In this document: positions 16,886 through 27,300 of the stretch, piece after piece
Layout of the letters: the number at the start of each line of letters is the position of its first letter
How positions within the stretch are numbered: the first letter of the stretch is position 1
From: an uncultured Tateyamaria sp.
GTDB lineage: Bacteria > Pseudomonadota > Alphaproteobacteria > Rhodobacterales > Rhodobacteraceae
Length of the DNA: 64,000 nucleotides
Reading direction: 5' to 3'
Assembly: GCF_947503415.1 (NCBI RefSeq)
Contig: NZ_CANNDS010000001.1
Span: forward strand, 1,088,501 to 1,152,500
Made by a program: the position numbers and the translations under genes
The notes under the pieces: model-generated
Seen by the model: only the letters and a program-made list of their open reading frames with translations
Databases searched by the model: none
What the model was told of the DNA's origin: nothing

Positions 16886-17796
16886 CTTCGGTCCCCTATA
16901 TTCCATTTACGGAAGGCGAGGCGGTGTTGGACTGGATCGGCCTGACCGATGCGTTCGCCGCCGGGCACACCCTGCCCAAGGCTGAAATCGGAGACACGTT
17001 CCTGTATCGCGATCCGGACACACTGCTCAGCCGCGCGGCGTGGATCGACGGAATGGGCATGGCTGTCAAAACCGCAACGGTCTTTCCCGGCAATCCCGGC
17101 AGGGGTGCACCGATGATCAATGGGGGTGTGAACCTCTATTCCGATGGCGACGGCACATTGCAGGCCATCATCGACTTCCATCTTGTAACCAAGTGGAAAA
17201 CCGCGGGCGATAGCCTGCTGGCGGCCCGCAAACTGGCCCGTCCTGACAGCAACAACATCCTGATTGTGGGTGCCGGAACAGTGGGTCGGGCTCTGCACGA
17301 TGCCTACTCCGCGATCTTCCCCAGCGCTAATTTTCACATCTGGAACCGCACCCGTGCAAATGCGCTGGCGATGGCGGCGGAGCGGCCCACGCTGACTGTG
17401 GCCGATGATCTGGAAAAGGCCGTGCGCCGCGCCGACATCATCACCAGCGCCACTATGTCGACCGAACCCGTGATCCAGGGCGACTGGCTGCAACCCGGCC
17501 AGCACATCGACCTGATCGGCGCTTACCGCCCTGACATGCGAGAGGTGGATGACACGGCCCTGCTGAAATCCCGCGTGTTCGTGGACAGTTTCGACACAAC
17601 CATCGGTCATATTGGGGAGGTGAAAATCCCGCTTGAGGCCGGTACGATCAGCCGCGACCACCTGTTGGCCGACTACTACGATCTGAACGCGTTCACCCGA
17701 AACGACGAGGATATCACCCTGTTCAAGAATGGCGGCGGCGCACATTTGGACCTGATGACCAGCCGCTACATTCTGGATCGGTGGACCGCCGCGTGA
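16882..17796 (+). CDS. Ornithine cyclodeaminase / mu-crystallin family protein
   Basis: The 304-residue protein has the family substrate half (GMAVKTATVFPGN with the conserved Lys about 55; GAPMINGGVNLYSDGDG) and a Rossmann NAD(P)-binding half (ILIVGAGTVGRALHDAY, about 130-146). Members include ornithine cyclodeaminase, alanine dehydrogenase and ketimine reductases; the sequence does not decide which. The start is GTG 16882 overlapping the HAD stop (GTGA), and the next gene starts at its stop (TGATG). Confidence 0.88.
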   Translation: MTSVPYIPFTEGEAVLDWIGLTDAFAAGHTLPKAEIGDTFLYRDPDTLLSRAAWIDGMGMAVKTATVFPGNPGRGAPMINGGVNLYSDGDGTLQAIIDFHLVTKWKTAGDSLLAARKLARPDSNNILIVGAGTVGRALHDAYSAIFPSANFHIWNRTRANALAMAAERPTLTVADDLEKAVRRADIITSATMSTEPVIQGDWLQPGQHIDLIGAYRPDMREVDDTALLKSRVFVDSFDTTIGHIGEVKIPLEAGTISRDHLLADYYDLNAFTRNDEDITLFKNGGGAHLDLMTSRYILDRWTAA

Positions 17797-18707
17797 TGTG
17801 GGTCGTGGTGATCCTGTTGGGCATTCTGGCCATACCGATAACGACCGAACTCATGCGGTCGGGCATGTCCGACGCCCAGCGCGCAAGAGCACCCGGGCAA
17901 TTTGCCCTGCTGTCCCAGGGCACCACGCACTACGAATGGTTGGGACCGGAACGTGGCCCGGTTGCCGTTTGCATTCACGGGCTGACGACCCCTTCGTTCG
18001 TGTGGCGGGGCATGGCGAAAGGACTGGCCCTGATGGGGTTCCGGGTCCTCGTCTATGATCTGTATGGGCGCGGCTATTCCGACCGGATCAGGGGTGATCA
18101 GGACGCCGACTTTTTTGATCGACAACTGGTCGACTTGCTCGGCGACCAGAATATCGACGGAAACCTGACGGTGCTTGGTTACTCAATGGGGGGCGCTGTC
18201 GCAGCCCATTTCACAGCGCGCCATCCGCAGCGCGTCAAACAACTCATCCTGCTGGCTCCGGCAGGTATGTTCGAGCTTGCCGGCAGCCGCATCGCTCTGG
18301 CCCGCGACCTGCCGATCATAGGCGATTGGCTGTTTCTGGCGGCCTACCCTTGGGAAGTGAGGCGCGGCATCAAAGCAGAAGAGCATCTGCCCACAACGGT
18401 TGACGGGATATATGATCTGCAGCATGCCGAAACCACGCGGCGCGGCTACTTTCCCGCGGTGCTGTCCAGTTTGCGCGGCCTGCTGCGTACGACCTGCGAA
18501 GATCAGCACAGGGCCATCGCGGCGGCCGGTGTCCCCGTCCTTGCCGTCTGGGCGGCAGAAGACGGTGTCATCCCTCTGAGCTGCAAAGACACGCTGGCTG
18601 AGTGGAACCCAAACGCCCATCAAGTCGTCGTTCCAGAAGCGGGGCACTCCCTGCCCCACACTCATACCGATATGGTTCTTGAGGCGATCCGCGCGTCACG
18701 CGGTTAA
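17796..18707 (+). CDS. Alpha/beta-fold hydrolase with N-terminal membrane anchor
   Basis: The 303-residue protein starts with a single hydrophobic segment (MWVVVILLGILAIPI), so it is likely anchored to the inner membrane or exported. The hydrolase core has the oxyanion HGLTTPSFVW, nucleophile GYSMGGAV (Ser about 130), a likely Asp in WAAEDGVI and the His in EAGHSLPH. Fold members include lipases and esterases; no substrate can be named. ATG 17796 overlaps the previous stop; a GTG 15 bases upstream is also in frame. Its stop interlocks with that of the convergent MFS gene. Confidence 0.87.
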   Translation: MWVVVILLGILAIPITTELMRSGMSDAQRARAPGQFALLSQGTTHYEWLGPERGPVAVCIHGLTTPSFVWRGMAKGLALMGFRVLVYDLYGRGYSDRIRGDQDADFFDRQLVDLLGDQNIDGNLTVLGYSMGGAVAAHFTARHPQRVKQLILLAPAGMFELAGSRIALARDLPIIGDWLFLAAYPWEVRRGIKAEEHLPTTVDGIYDLQHAETTRRGYFPAVLSSLRGLLRTTCEDQHRAIAAAGVPVLAVWAAEDGVIPLSCKDTLAEWNPNAHQVVVPEAGHSLPHTHTDMVLEAIRASRG

Positions 18708-19945
18708 GCGGCTGCTGGCTGACCCAAGGGCTTTTCGCGGATCGGCAGATGCACAATGGCACTGAACGCGCCGATTGCCACGCCGATCCACCAGACCTGA
18801 TCGTATGTTCCGTAAGCGTCGTAAAGCCGCCCACCCAGCCACACACCCAGAAAAGACCCCAACTGGTGGCTGAGGAAAATGATGCCGTACAACGTGCCCA
18901 TGTACCGCAAGCCATAGATGTGGGCGACCAGACCGCTGGTCAGCGGAACCGTTGCCAACCACAAAGATCCCATCGCGATAGAGAACATAATGACGGTCGT
19001 CGGCGTCATGGGCAGGATGATGAACAGCGATGCAACCACCGTCCGTCCCGCGTAGATGCCCGCCAACAGGTACTTCTTGGGAAAGTGCTTGCCCGCCCAG
19101 CCAGCTGCCAACGTACCCGCGATATTGGCCAACCCGATCAACGACAGGGCAACGGCCCCTAAAGCAGACGTCGTTGTGATCCCGATATTGTGCAGCACTC
19201 CGCCGGGAACAATCGGGCCGCACACTTCCGTCACGAAGGCGGGCAGGTGCGCTGTCATAAAGGCGACCTGATAACCGCAGGAAAAGAAGCCCAGAAAGAT
19301 GAGGGTATAGGACGGGTCCTTGAACGCCTTCACCAGAACCTGACCCAGCGATTCCTCCAACTCCGCCTTCGATGCCATGGACGGAACCTTCATCGCGGGC
19401 AACGTGAGAACCAACAGAATGATAGCCAGCGCAAACCACAGGAACACGGACTGCCACGGCATGAAACTCAGCATCCATTCGGCCACGGGCGCGCCAAATA
19501 TCTGCCCACCCGATCCCACCGCCGCCACGACCGCCAGTGACATGGACCGGTTTTCGTCACTGCTGGCACGGCCCACAACGGCGAGGATGACGCCAAAACC
19601 GGTGCCAGCCACGCCGAAACCAACCAGCCAAGCATAGAGCTGATGCTCGATCGGTGTCGTGGCTCCGGCGCTCAGCACCAGACCCACAGCGTAGATGATC
19701 GCACCCATGAAAATGGCTTTGCGATCCCCGATTTTCTCCGCAATCGCACCAAAGATCGGCTGGCCGATCCCCCACGCAAGGTTCTGAATCGCAATGGCGA
19801 GTGAGAACTCGGTACGGAGCCAGCCGAACTCCTCCGCGATGGGGATCTGGAACACACCAAATGAGGCGCGCACCGCAAAGCTGACCATGATGATGACGCA
19901 GCCCACGATAAGGACGGGTGTAAACAGCGGGGTACGGTCGGTCAT
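18704..19945 (-). CDS. Major facilitator superfamily transporter
   Basis: The 413-residue protein has 12 predicted membrane segments in two halves, with the MFS loop 2-3 motif at GAIAEKIGDRKAIF. The N-terminal pattern FAVRASFGVFQIPIAEEFGW is common in the oxalate/formate-antiporter-like or monocarboxylate group, hinting at an organic acid, but the substrate is unknown. ATG 19945 is chosen from a much longer open frame because the membrane domain begins about ten residues later. It converges on the hydrolase gene and diverges from zapE across a palindrome at 19980. Confidence 0.9.
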   Translation of the reverse strand: MTDRTPLFTPVLIVGCVIIMVSFAVRASFGVFQIPIAEEFGWLRTEFSLAIAIQNLAWGIGQPIFGAIAEKIGDRKAIFMGAIIYAVGLVLSAGATTPIEHQLYAWLVGFGVAGTGFGVILAVVGRASSDENRSMSLAVVAAVGSGGQIFGAPVAEWMLSFMPWQSVFLWFALAIILLVLTLPAMKVPSMASKAELEESLGQVLVKAFKDPSYTLIFLGFFSCGYQVAFMTAHLPAFVTEVCGPIVPGGVLHNIGITTTSALGAVALSLIGLANIAGTLAAGWAGKHFPKKYLLAGIYAGRTVVASLFIILPMTPTTVIMFSIAMGSLWLATVPLTSGLVAHIYGLRYMGTLYGIIFLSHQLGSFLGVWLGGRLYDAYGTYDQVWWIGVAIGAFSAIVHLPIREKPLGQPAAA

Positions 19946-19979
19946 GCAAGCGCCTTTGATTGATACGCTCGACTGTATG

Positions 19980-19997
19980 GACGCAGGTACATGCGTC
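19980..19997. promoter_or_regulatory. 18-bp palindrome between the divergent MFS and zapE genes
   Basis: GACGCAGGTACATGCGTC has 8 of 9 complementary pairs about its centre. It lies 35 bases upstream of the MFS start and 96 bases upstream of zapE. Such a site fits a dimeric repressor for the transporter gene; no cognate regulator is adjacent. Confidence 0.4.
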
Positions 19998-20092
19998 AAA
20001 TCAGGAATTCTTGGCGTCACATCACCAAAGCTGAACTGACCCGATTTCCCTTGGGCTTCCCATGCGGCGGCGTGCGCGCTACCACAGGGGCA

Positions 20093-21148
20093 ATGACCGA
20101 TTTGCTGACCGAATATCAAACGCTTGTAGACAAGGGCGAGCTGCAAGGTGACGATGCCCAACTGGCCGTTCTGCCTGAGTTTGAGCGTATCCGTGCGGCC
20201 CTTGCTGCGCCCGTGAAAAAGGGGCTGTTTCGAAAAGCACCCGAAGCGCCCAAGGGTCTTTATCTGTGGGGCGGTGTCGGACGCGGCAAGTCGATGCTGA
20301 TGGACTTCTTTGCCGCGCGCCTCGACGTTCCGGCACGGCGGGTCCATTTCCACGCTTTCATGCAGGAAATTCATGCCGCCATGCACGTCGCCCGGCAGAA
20401 GGGCGTGGACGACGCAATTGCCCCGGTCGCTGTAGATGTCGCCGCCTCGGTCCGCCTGCTCGCCTTTGACGAAATGCAGATCACCGACATCACAGATGCG
20501 ATGATTGTGGGCCGCTTGTTCGAGGCGCTGTTTGCGGCTGGTGTTGTCGTGGTGACCACATCAAATCGGGTGCCGGATGACCTCTATAAGGATGGTCTGA
20601 ACAGGCAGCTTTTCGTGCCCTTCATTGACCTTTTGAAAGACAAGATGGAGGTGTGGGAACTGGCCTCTCCCACCGATTACCGGCAGGACCGCCTGTCCGG
20701 AAGCCCCGTCTATTTCTCACCATTGGGCGGCGCAGCACGGGCAGGGATGGATGCGATCTGGTCCGACCTGTCCGGCGGCGCGTCGGAGCCGTTGGACCTG
20801 ACGGTCAACGGACGCACCGTGACCATTCCACAGTTCCGCAACGGGATCGGGCGCAGCAACTTCTTTGACCTGTGCTCGAAACCGCTGGGCCCGGCCGATT
20901 TTCTAGCCGTTGCAGAGGCCTGCAAGGTTCTGATGATCGACAATATCCCGTGCCTTGGCCGCAGCAACTTCAACGAAGCCAAGCGCTTTGTGACCCTGAT
21001 CGACGCGCTTTACGAGGCGCGTGTGAGACTGATCTGCTCGGCCGCTGACACGCCGGAAATGCTATACCTTGAGGGCGAAGGGACGTTCGAATTTGAACGC
21101 ACGGCGTCGCGCTTGCGGGAAATGCAAAGTGTGGATTGGGCGGCTTGA
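20093..21148 (+). CDS. zapE: ZapE / AFG1-like cell-division ATPase
   Basis: The 351-residue AAA-type P-loop ATPase shows Walker A GGVGRGKSMLMD (residues about 60-71) and Walker B LLAFDEMQI (about 122-130), then the family's DLYKDGLNRQLFVPFI and a TSNRVPDDL sensor-like region. ZapE in E. coli associates with the Z ring under stress; AFG1 homologues act with membrane proteases. ATG 20093 follows AGGGG by 4 bases; an upstream open extension has no homology. It ends 77 bases before the converging folC. Confidence 0.93.
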   Translation: MTDLLTEYQTLVDKGELQGDDAQLAVLPEFERIRAALAAPVKKGLFRKAPEAPKGLYLWGGVGRGKSMLMDFFAARLDVPARRVHFHAFMQEIHAAMHVARQKGVDDAIAPVAVDVAASVRLLAFDEMQITDITDAMIVGRLFEALFAAGVVVVTTSNRVPDDLYKDGLNRQLFVPFIDLLKDKMEVWELASPTDYRQDRLSGSPVYFSPLGGAARAGMDAIWSDLSGGASEPLDLTVNGRTVTIPQFRNGIGRSNFFDLCSKPLGPADFLAVAEACKVLMIDNIPCLGRSNFNEAKRFVTLIDALYEARVRLICSAADTPEMLYLEGEGTFEFERTASRLREMQSVDWAA

Positions 21149-21225
21149 CCCTGCCATTGACGCACCGGCGCAATCCGCAGATCGGCCAATACGACCTGCT
21201 CCACCCGGCCAGAGATCGGGCAGCG

Positions 21226-22503
21226 TCAGCCGTTTTCCCGCAAAACCGACCCGGCCAGATAGAGCGACCCACAGATCAAGACGCGGGCGTTGGGATGGCG
21301 GGTCAGGATCGTTTCAAGGGCGGCTTCCGCATTTTCAGCCTCCGTCGCCGTCATACCGACATCGCGCGCGGCCTTGGCCGTTTCTGCCGCCGGCAATGTA
21401 TTCGCTTCACCCGGAATGGACAAAGCGGTCAGCCCGTCCACCTCTGCCGCCAGCGGTTCGAGATACCCGCGCGCATCCTTTGTATTGAGCATACCGCAGA
21501 TCAAATGCGTGGGCCGTTTGGGCAGGCTGCGCAGGACACTTGCGATCGCCACCCCTGCCGCCGGGTTGTGACCGCCGTCCAGCCACAACTCCACCCCAAC
21601 TGCAGCCGCACGCTTTGCCAAAGGACCCGTGCGCAAGCGCTGCATTCGGGCGGGCCATTCGGCGTTTGTCACCGCGGCAAGACAAGCCGCCTCGTCACAT
21701 CCCAGATGTCGCAAAGCTGCCAGCGCCATACCTGCATTCTGGATTTGGTGATCGCCGGGCAGCACAGGACGCGGCAAATCGAGCAGACCAGCTTCGTCCT
21801 GATACACCATCCCGTCCCGTTCGGGTGCTGCATGCCAGTGCTGACCGTACACCTGTAGCGGCGCGCCCAGCCGCATGGCCTGCGCTTCGATCACATTCAA
21901 CCCGTCTTCATCTTGTGGACCAACAATACAGGGCACTTGCCGCTTGATGATCCCGGCCTTTTCACCCGCGATCTTGGCCAGCGTGTCGCCCAGAAACGCC
22001 TCGTGATCCATAGACACCGGCGTGATGATCGTCAGCGCAGGCTTGGCAATGACATTGGTGGCATCCAACCGCCCGCCAAGGCCCACCTCAAGCAGCGTGT
22101 AGTCCGCAGGCGTGCGCGCAAAGGCAAGGATGGCCGCGCAGGTCGTGATTTCAAAATAGGTGATGTCATCGCCACCATTGGCGGCATAGCATTCGTCCAG
22201 ATAGGCCGTCAGATCAGGCTCTGAAATCAAATCCCCTGCCAGCCGAATACGCTCGTGAAAGCGCGCCAGATGCGGCGAGGTGTAAGCGTGGACGCGGTGC
22301 CCTGCGGCCTCAAGACCCGCACGGATCATGGCCTGGGTCGACCCCTTGCCATTGGTGCCTGCGACATGGATGACGGGCGGTAGATCGTTCTGCGGGTTGC
22401 CCAGTGCCTCAAGCAGTCGCCACACGCGGTCAAGCGTCAGGTCGATCACCTTGGGATGCAGCGCCATCATCCGTGCGAGGATGGCATCGGAACCGGCGCT
22501 CAT
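21226..22503 (-). CDS. folC: Bifunctional folylpolyglutamate synthase / dihydrofolate synthase
   Basis: This 425-residue Mur-ligase-like enzyme adds glutamate to dihydropteroate or folates using ATP. The P-loop is [15 protein letters not shown] (about 46-60), the omega-loop [13 protein letters not shown] follows (about 75-88), and [11 protein letters not shown] (about 308-318) is the C-terminal-domain marker. Length matches the family. ATG 22503 overlaps the accD stop (ATGA), giving the accD-folC order typical of proteobacteria. Confidence 0.95.
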   Translation of the reverse strand: MSAGSDAILARMMALHPKVIDLTLDRVWRLLEALGNPQNDLPPVIHVAGTNGKGSTQAMIRAGLEAAGHRVHAYTSPHLARFHERIRLAGDLISEPDLTAYLDECYAANGGDDITYFEITTCAAILAFARTPADYTLLEVGLGGRLDATNVIAKPALTIITPVSMDHEAFLGDTLAKIAGEKAGIIKRQVPCIVGPQDEDGLNVIEAQAMRLGAPLQVYGQHWHAAPERDGMVYQDEAGLLDLPRPVLPGDHQIQNAGMALAALRHLGCDEAACLAAVTNAEWPARMQRLRTGPLAKRAAAVGVELWLDGGHNPAAGVAIASVLRSLPKRPTHLICGMLNTKDARGYLEPLAAEVDGLTALSIPGEANTLPAAETAKAARDVGMTATEAENAEAALETILTRHPNARVLICGSLYLAGSVLRENG

Positions 22504-23420
22504 TCCTGTGCGGCGTCCTCGGCCTCGGTCGGGGCAGGATCAGGTGCCGGCAGGTCGCCTTTGACGGCGGGGGGCAGGCCCATCAACATACGCGTGATCG
22601 TGATCAACTCGTCGCGCATTTGGGTCCGGCTTGTGACGCGGTCGAGCATGCCATGATCCAGAAGATACTCGGCCCGCTGAAACCCTTCGGGCAGCTTTTC
22701 ACGGATGGTCTGTTCGATCACGCGTGGACCGGCAAAACAGATCAGGGCGTTGGGTTCAGCGATATGCACATCACCCAACATGGCATAGCTGGCCGTCACA
22801 CCACCGGTCGTCGGGTGGGTCAGCACAACGATGTAGGGCAGGTTCGCCTCTTTCAGCATCTGCACGGCCACGGTTGTCCGGGGCATCTGCATGAGGCTCA
22901 GGATACCCTCCTGCATCCGCGCACCACCTGCGGCGGAAAACAGAACCAACGGGCGCTTCAGCTTCACCGCCTCTTCGGCGGCGGCGATGATGGCGTTGCC
23001 CACATACATGCCCATGGATCCACCCATGAAGGAAAAGTCCTGTGCGCAGGCGACGATGGGCGTACGGCCAATCTCGCCGCGCGCGACAAGCATCGCTTCT
23101 TCCTCGCCCGTGGCCTTCTGGGCGGCCTTCATCCGGTCGGGATATCGTTTCTGATCGCGGAAATGCAGGGGGTCGGCCAACGGCGCAGGCACCTCAACCT
23201 CGGTAAAGATGCCGCCATCAAACAGTGCGGTGAACCGATCACGCGGCGTGATCGCCATGTGGTGGTTGCAGTTGGTGCAGACGTTCAGATTGTCCGACAA
23301 CTCGCGGTGAAACAGCATGGTGCCGCAGTCATCGCATTTGGTCCACAGATTGTCCGGTGTCTCGCGCCGCGAAAAGATCGAATTGATCCGGGGCCGGACG
23401 TAGTTGGTAATCCAGTTCAT
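22500..23420 (-). CDS. accD: Acetyl-CoA carboxylase carboxyltransferase subunit beta
   Basis: The 306-residue subunit carries the N-terminal zinc ribbon [15 protein letters not shown] (about residues 29-54) and the crotonase-like carboxyltransferase domain, with [13 protein letters not shown] and [12 protein letters not shown]. With AccA it transfers the carboxyl group from biotin to acetyl-CoA, the first committed step of fatty-acid synthesis. It is followed by folC with a four-base overlap. It starts 58 bases after the CPBP gene, so it might also be read with the genes upstream. Confidence 0.97.
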   Translation of the reverse strand: MNWITNYVRPRINSIFSRRETPDNLWTKCDDCGTMLFHRELSDNLNVCTNCNHHMAITPRDRFTALFDGGIFTEVEVPAPLADPLHFRDQKRYPDRMKAAQKATGEEEAMLVARGEIGRTPIVACAQDFSFMGGSMGMYVGNAIIAAAEEAVKLKRPLVLFSAAGGARMQEGILSLMQMPRTTVAVQMLKEANLPYIVVLTHPTTGGVTASYAMLGDVHIAEPNALICFAGPRVIEQTIREKLPEGFQRAEYLLDHGMLDRVTSRTQMRDELITITRMLMGLPPAVKGDLPAPDPAPTEAEDAAQE

Positions 23421-23477
23421 GTGGGCTTCCTGCTGCCGTGGTGCATGTCAGATAATCCGGGGCCGCGCCAAATGCAA

Positions 23478-24383
23478 TCAAGCGCGAATGGCAAGGCGGG
23501 CCGCAAGCCAACTGACCAGCATGAAACCGAAGTCCACCGGCAGCCACGCGGCCATCGCCGCCTCGTCCCCAATGCCGAAGGGCAAAACATACAAGGCAAG
23601 ACCGGACATCTCGTCCGGGGTGGCCGTCAGAACCATGGCCGAGATGTTGTTGGAAAAGTGCACGGCCATTGCAGGACCAAGGGTGCCCGAGCGCGCCGTC
23701 AGGTCCGCCATCAATATCCCGAACAGCGTCGCCCAAAGCGCAATCGTGACCGCATTGCTGCCCGCGCTCTCGGGGAGGTAATGGCCAAATCCAAACAGCA
23801 TGGCTGGCGCAACCATCCAGATGATTGGTGACTTGAACCGCGCCGCCAGCTGCTGCTGCAAGTAGCCGCGAAACAGAACCTCTTCCGCGCCGATCTGCAC
23901 AAAAACAGCGACAATTGCGATGGGCAGCAAAATCAGCCACCGGCCTACATTCATATTCTGCGACAGCGGTTCGCCTGCGTCATAAGGGGGCAACAGCCAC
24001 AACGCAGCGGTCAACAGAACCATCATGAACAGCACCGCCGTGAATTGGCGCACAGCAAGGCTCACGGGCCCAATCAGTGTCGCGGGGCGACGGTTGTGCA
24101 CCACAATCACGACCAGTGCGGCAGAGACCGCCAAAAGACCCAACTGGAACAAGAGCAAAAGCATGCCACCCGCCGTCTGGCCAGTCTGGGCGTCGCGCAG
24201 AACGGCATTGGCTGTCTGCGGCTCCAACAAGCCGAGAATGGTGCCGAACACCAGCTGGCTGAGAACAAGGAAGAACCCCGCGACCAGAATGACGCCAAGG
24301 ATCAACCGCCACAGCTGCGCGCGATCCCGCGCGGGATCGATGAAGCGCGCATGCGGGCGATAATCAAAGCTGAGAACACCCAT
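23478..24383 (-). CDS. CPBP-family intramembrane metalloprotease
   Basis: The 301-residue protein has about eight membrane segments and the CPBP (Abi/CAAX-like) catalytic motif EEVLFRGYL in the middle (about 165-175), then FGFGHYL and a later HFSNNI histidine; the paired Glu, Arg and two His are the expected active-site set. CPBP proteases in bacteria often mature or degrade membrane-bound peptides. Its ATG shares a base with the stop of the ABC-like gene (TGATG), so it is translationally coupled to that unusual protein and may act on it or with it. Confidence 0.9.
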   Translation of the reverse strand: MGVLSFDYRPHARFIDPARDRAQLWRLILGVILVAGFFLVLSQLVFGTILGLLEPQTANAVLRDAQTGQTAGGMLLLLFQLGLLAVSAALVVIVVHNRRPATLIGPVSLAVRQFTAVLFMMVLLTAALWLLPPYDAGEPLSQNMNVGRWLILLPIAIVAVFVQIGAEEVLFRGYLQQQLAARFKSPIIWMVAPAMLFGFGHYLPESAGSNAVTIALWATLFGILMADLTARSGTLGPAMAVHFSNNISAMVLTATPDEMSGLALYVLPFGIGDEAAMAAWLPVDFGFMLVSWLAARLAIRA

Positions 24384-27300
24384 CAGTCGTCAATCGGCGG
24401 GGGCGGCGGGCCCTCGTCCTGCGGAATTTGCACATTGGCCTGGCGCAACAACTCGGCCGCCCCCGTCAAATGGCTTGCAACGGTGTGCAGCAAGCTCATC
24501 AAGACATCTGCATCCTCTTCCAGCACAGCACGGAACTCCGCCGCACCGATGCGCAGGAATGTCACTTCGGACAGGGCGGTCAGGTGCAGCTGGCGCGGCT
24601 CGTCCAGGATGATCGCAAGGTCGCCGATCAAACGACCCGGTTCGACCACGGACACCTGTCTGTCTTGACCATCATCGGAATCGTAGCTGAGCACGGCGCT
24701 GCCCTTGACGCACAGATACGCAGCATCCGCTTTCTCCTCCATCGAAAAGATGCGCTGCCCCTCTTCGGCAGTGTACCACTGCGCGGCAAAGGCAAGCAGG
24801 CGCTGATTTCGACTGTCGATCCCCGAAAACAACTCAGCCCGAGAGATGACCCGCAACTTGCGGCTCAGGTCATCGGCCTCCTCATCATCTTCATTGGCTT
24901 GCACACCGTCGATGCGCCCATCCTTGATCTCGATAAAAAGGTCATAGGCATCCGGGTTGTTGAAATGTTCCTCAAGGAAAATCAGTGTGGCGTCAGGCAA
25001 CAGCTTGCGCAGGGCCGTCCGCGTCTTGCGTCGCTGATCGCCGCCATGGCTTGCCAACGCCCGATCAAGCACCAGAATGTCCGGGCGCTTGATACCGGCC
25101 CGGGAAAACGCCGCGCGTTCGTGGAAGATCGTTGGCAAGTTGGTACCGCCAAGCCCCGTGCGGATATCAAAGATCGTTTCAGCCACCTGTCGCCGCAGAT
25201 TGTTGTCGCTGATCAGTTCGGCAACCAGATCTTCGATCAACTCCCCCTTCGCACCCGCAACCATGGAGATTCGACCATAAAGCGCGTTCTCCAGCAAAGT
25301 GAGGCGTGGCAGATATGTTTCCGGCTCGATCGGGATAAAGATGCCCTTGGTCTGCTCGCGCAGCGCCGCCCCGTTGGTCTTGCGGATTTGCACGATCTCG
25401 TTCTTGAAGCTTTCCGGGAATGCGGGGCCAATCTGTTCTGCCGTAAAGGCGAAGGGCACGGTCAACAGCAACGCAAATTCATCATCGGTCAAGGCCACAT
25501 CGCCACGTTCCCGACGGCGGGCAGAGATATCGACAAGCTGCTCATACATCTCTTCTTCGATGTTGAGCGCCGTAAACAACGGGTGGCTTGTTCCGTCGCG
25601 GCCAAAGGTCTGGTGCAGCGTGTCAATCAGGGTTTGCGAGATGGCGATACCCTGTTCGGCTAGCCCATGTTCAAAGACCAGATTGATGAAGCGATGATCG
25701 CGCGCCAGCCCCTGTTGCGAGATGTCGCGGGACGGCGCGGCAAACAACAGGTTGCCGCCCAAAGGCACGGCTGGGTTAAATTCGTCGGGATCAAAGCGGT
25801 ACACTTCGTCCAGCATCCCCTTGTCGCGCAGACACTCCTCGACCTTGGGGCGCAGATCAACAACGGCTTTGGCCAATTCCGGATGTTTTTGCGGGTCAAT
25901 GCGGCTGTTGAGCATGCGGCGGAACATGAATTCGTCGATGCCCATAGCTTCGACCAGCTCGAACCACCACGCGCGCACTTCATCTTCAGTACCCAGACCG
26001 GCAAGGCCCGGATCAACCCATTCCGTATCCACCCGGTCGACGCTGTTGCCAGACCGCAGCGCTTCGGTGGTGTAGCGATCCTTGCCGCGCTGATTCCACG
26101 GCACGGTGTTCGGACGGGTCATCAGCGGCATCAACAGGTTGCTGCCCAGCGTGCCGTCAAACAGGTACGGGCGCGACTGGGCATAGCCGATGCGGGCCGA
26201 CACAATCTCTTGGTGCAGTTCCGACAGGTCGTGCCCGGCCATCGTGATCGTGCCACGCGTCGGCAACACCTCACGTGTCAACAGCTCGGCCAATGCGGTC
26301 CGCTCAGATTGGTTCTTGGCCTGAATGGCAACACGCGCGCCCTTGGGAATGGTCAGGTCGATCCGCTCAAGAACAGGCGTATTCTCCGCGTTGCGGATCG
26401 TCACGTTGTCCATGACGATGTCGCCCTGCAGGTGGGGAATAACCTCCGGCTCGCCCTCGAACAGCGCCTCGTCAATCATGTCGCGCGGGGCAAAGCGGTC
26501 CGTCACGATCTCCCACCGCAAGGACATGTCCTGCGTCTGGTTGTAGTAGGTCAGCAGCTCTTTCCACGGGCTCGACAGGTCCTTGTAGGCCGCAATCGCC
26601 GCCACCAGCGCGCCCACGGTGATGTCGCCACGAATGGCCAGATACCCACCCACGGAATAAAAGAAAAACGGCGTCAGCTGCGTGATGAAGTTGTTGAGAA
26701 ACTTCATAAAGAACTTCTGCTGGTAGATCTTGAACCGCAGCTCGAAAATCCGCCCCAACCGATCCGTAAACTGCGCCTGCCGGTACCGCAGACCGCCATT
26801 GGTGCGCAGATCAGAGATGCCTGCCGCGCTTTCGCCAATCTCGGCCGAGAATGCGCGCACCTGCTTGATCCGGTCCTTGTTCAGGAGGTTGATCCGCCGT
26901 TGCAGCATCGGAATGACGTAGGCCTGCAGAGGGATCAGCGCGATCCCGGCCAAGCCAAACCACACCGATTGCAGGAACAGAAACACCACGATGATCAGCA
27001 TCTGACCGGCCTGGAACACAGGCTGTGCCACCATATCACCCATCAGGCCACCCATCGGCTCCGCCTCGGATGTGACCATGCTGACCAACTCACCCTGACT
27101 GGTCGAACGGAAATAACTGCGCGGAAACCGCAACATGCGGGTGATCAGCTGGAACCGAAAGCGGCGCAACAACCGCTCTGCCGTCACGCCTTTCATGGTG
27201 TTCAGGCGCATCTTCAGCAAACCATGCGCCAGAACGGCGGCCAGATAGCCAAAACACAAGGCAAGAAGGAACTGGATTTGGGTCAGGTCAAACCCGAAAA

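Noticed and set aside
19946-20386. N-terminal extension of the MFS frame
   Set aside because: It would overlap the divergent zapE gene and the palindrome, and the transporter domain begins at 19945.
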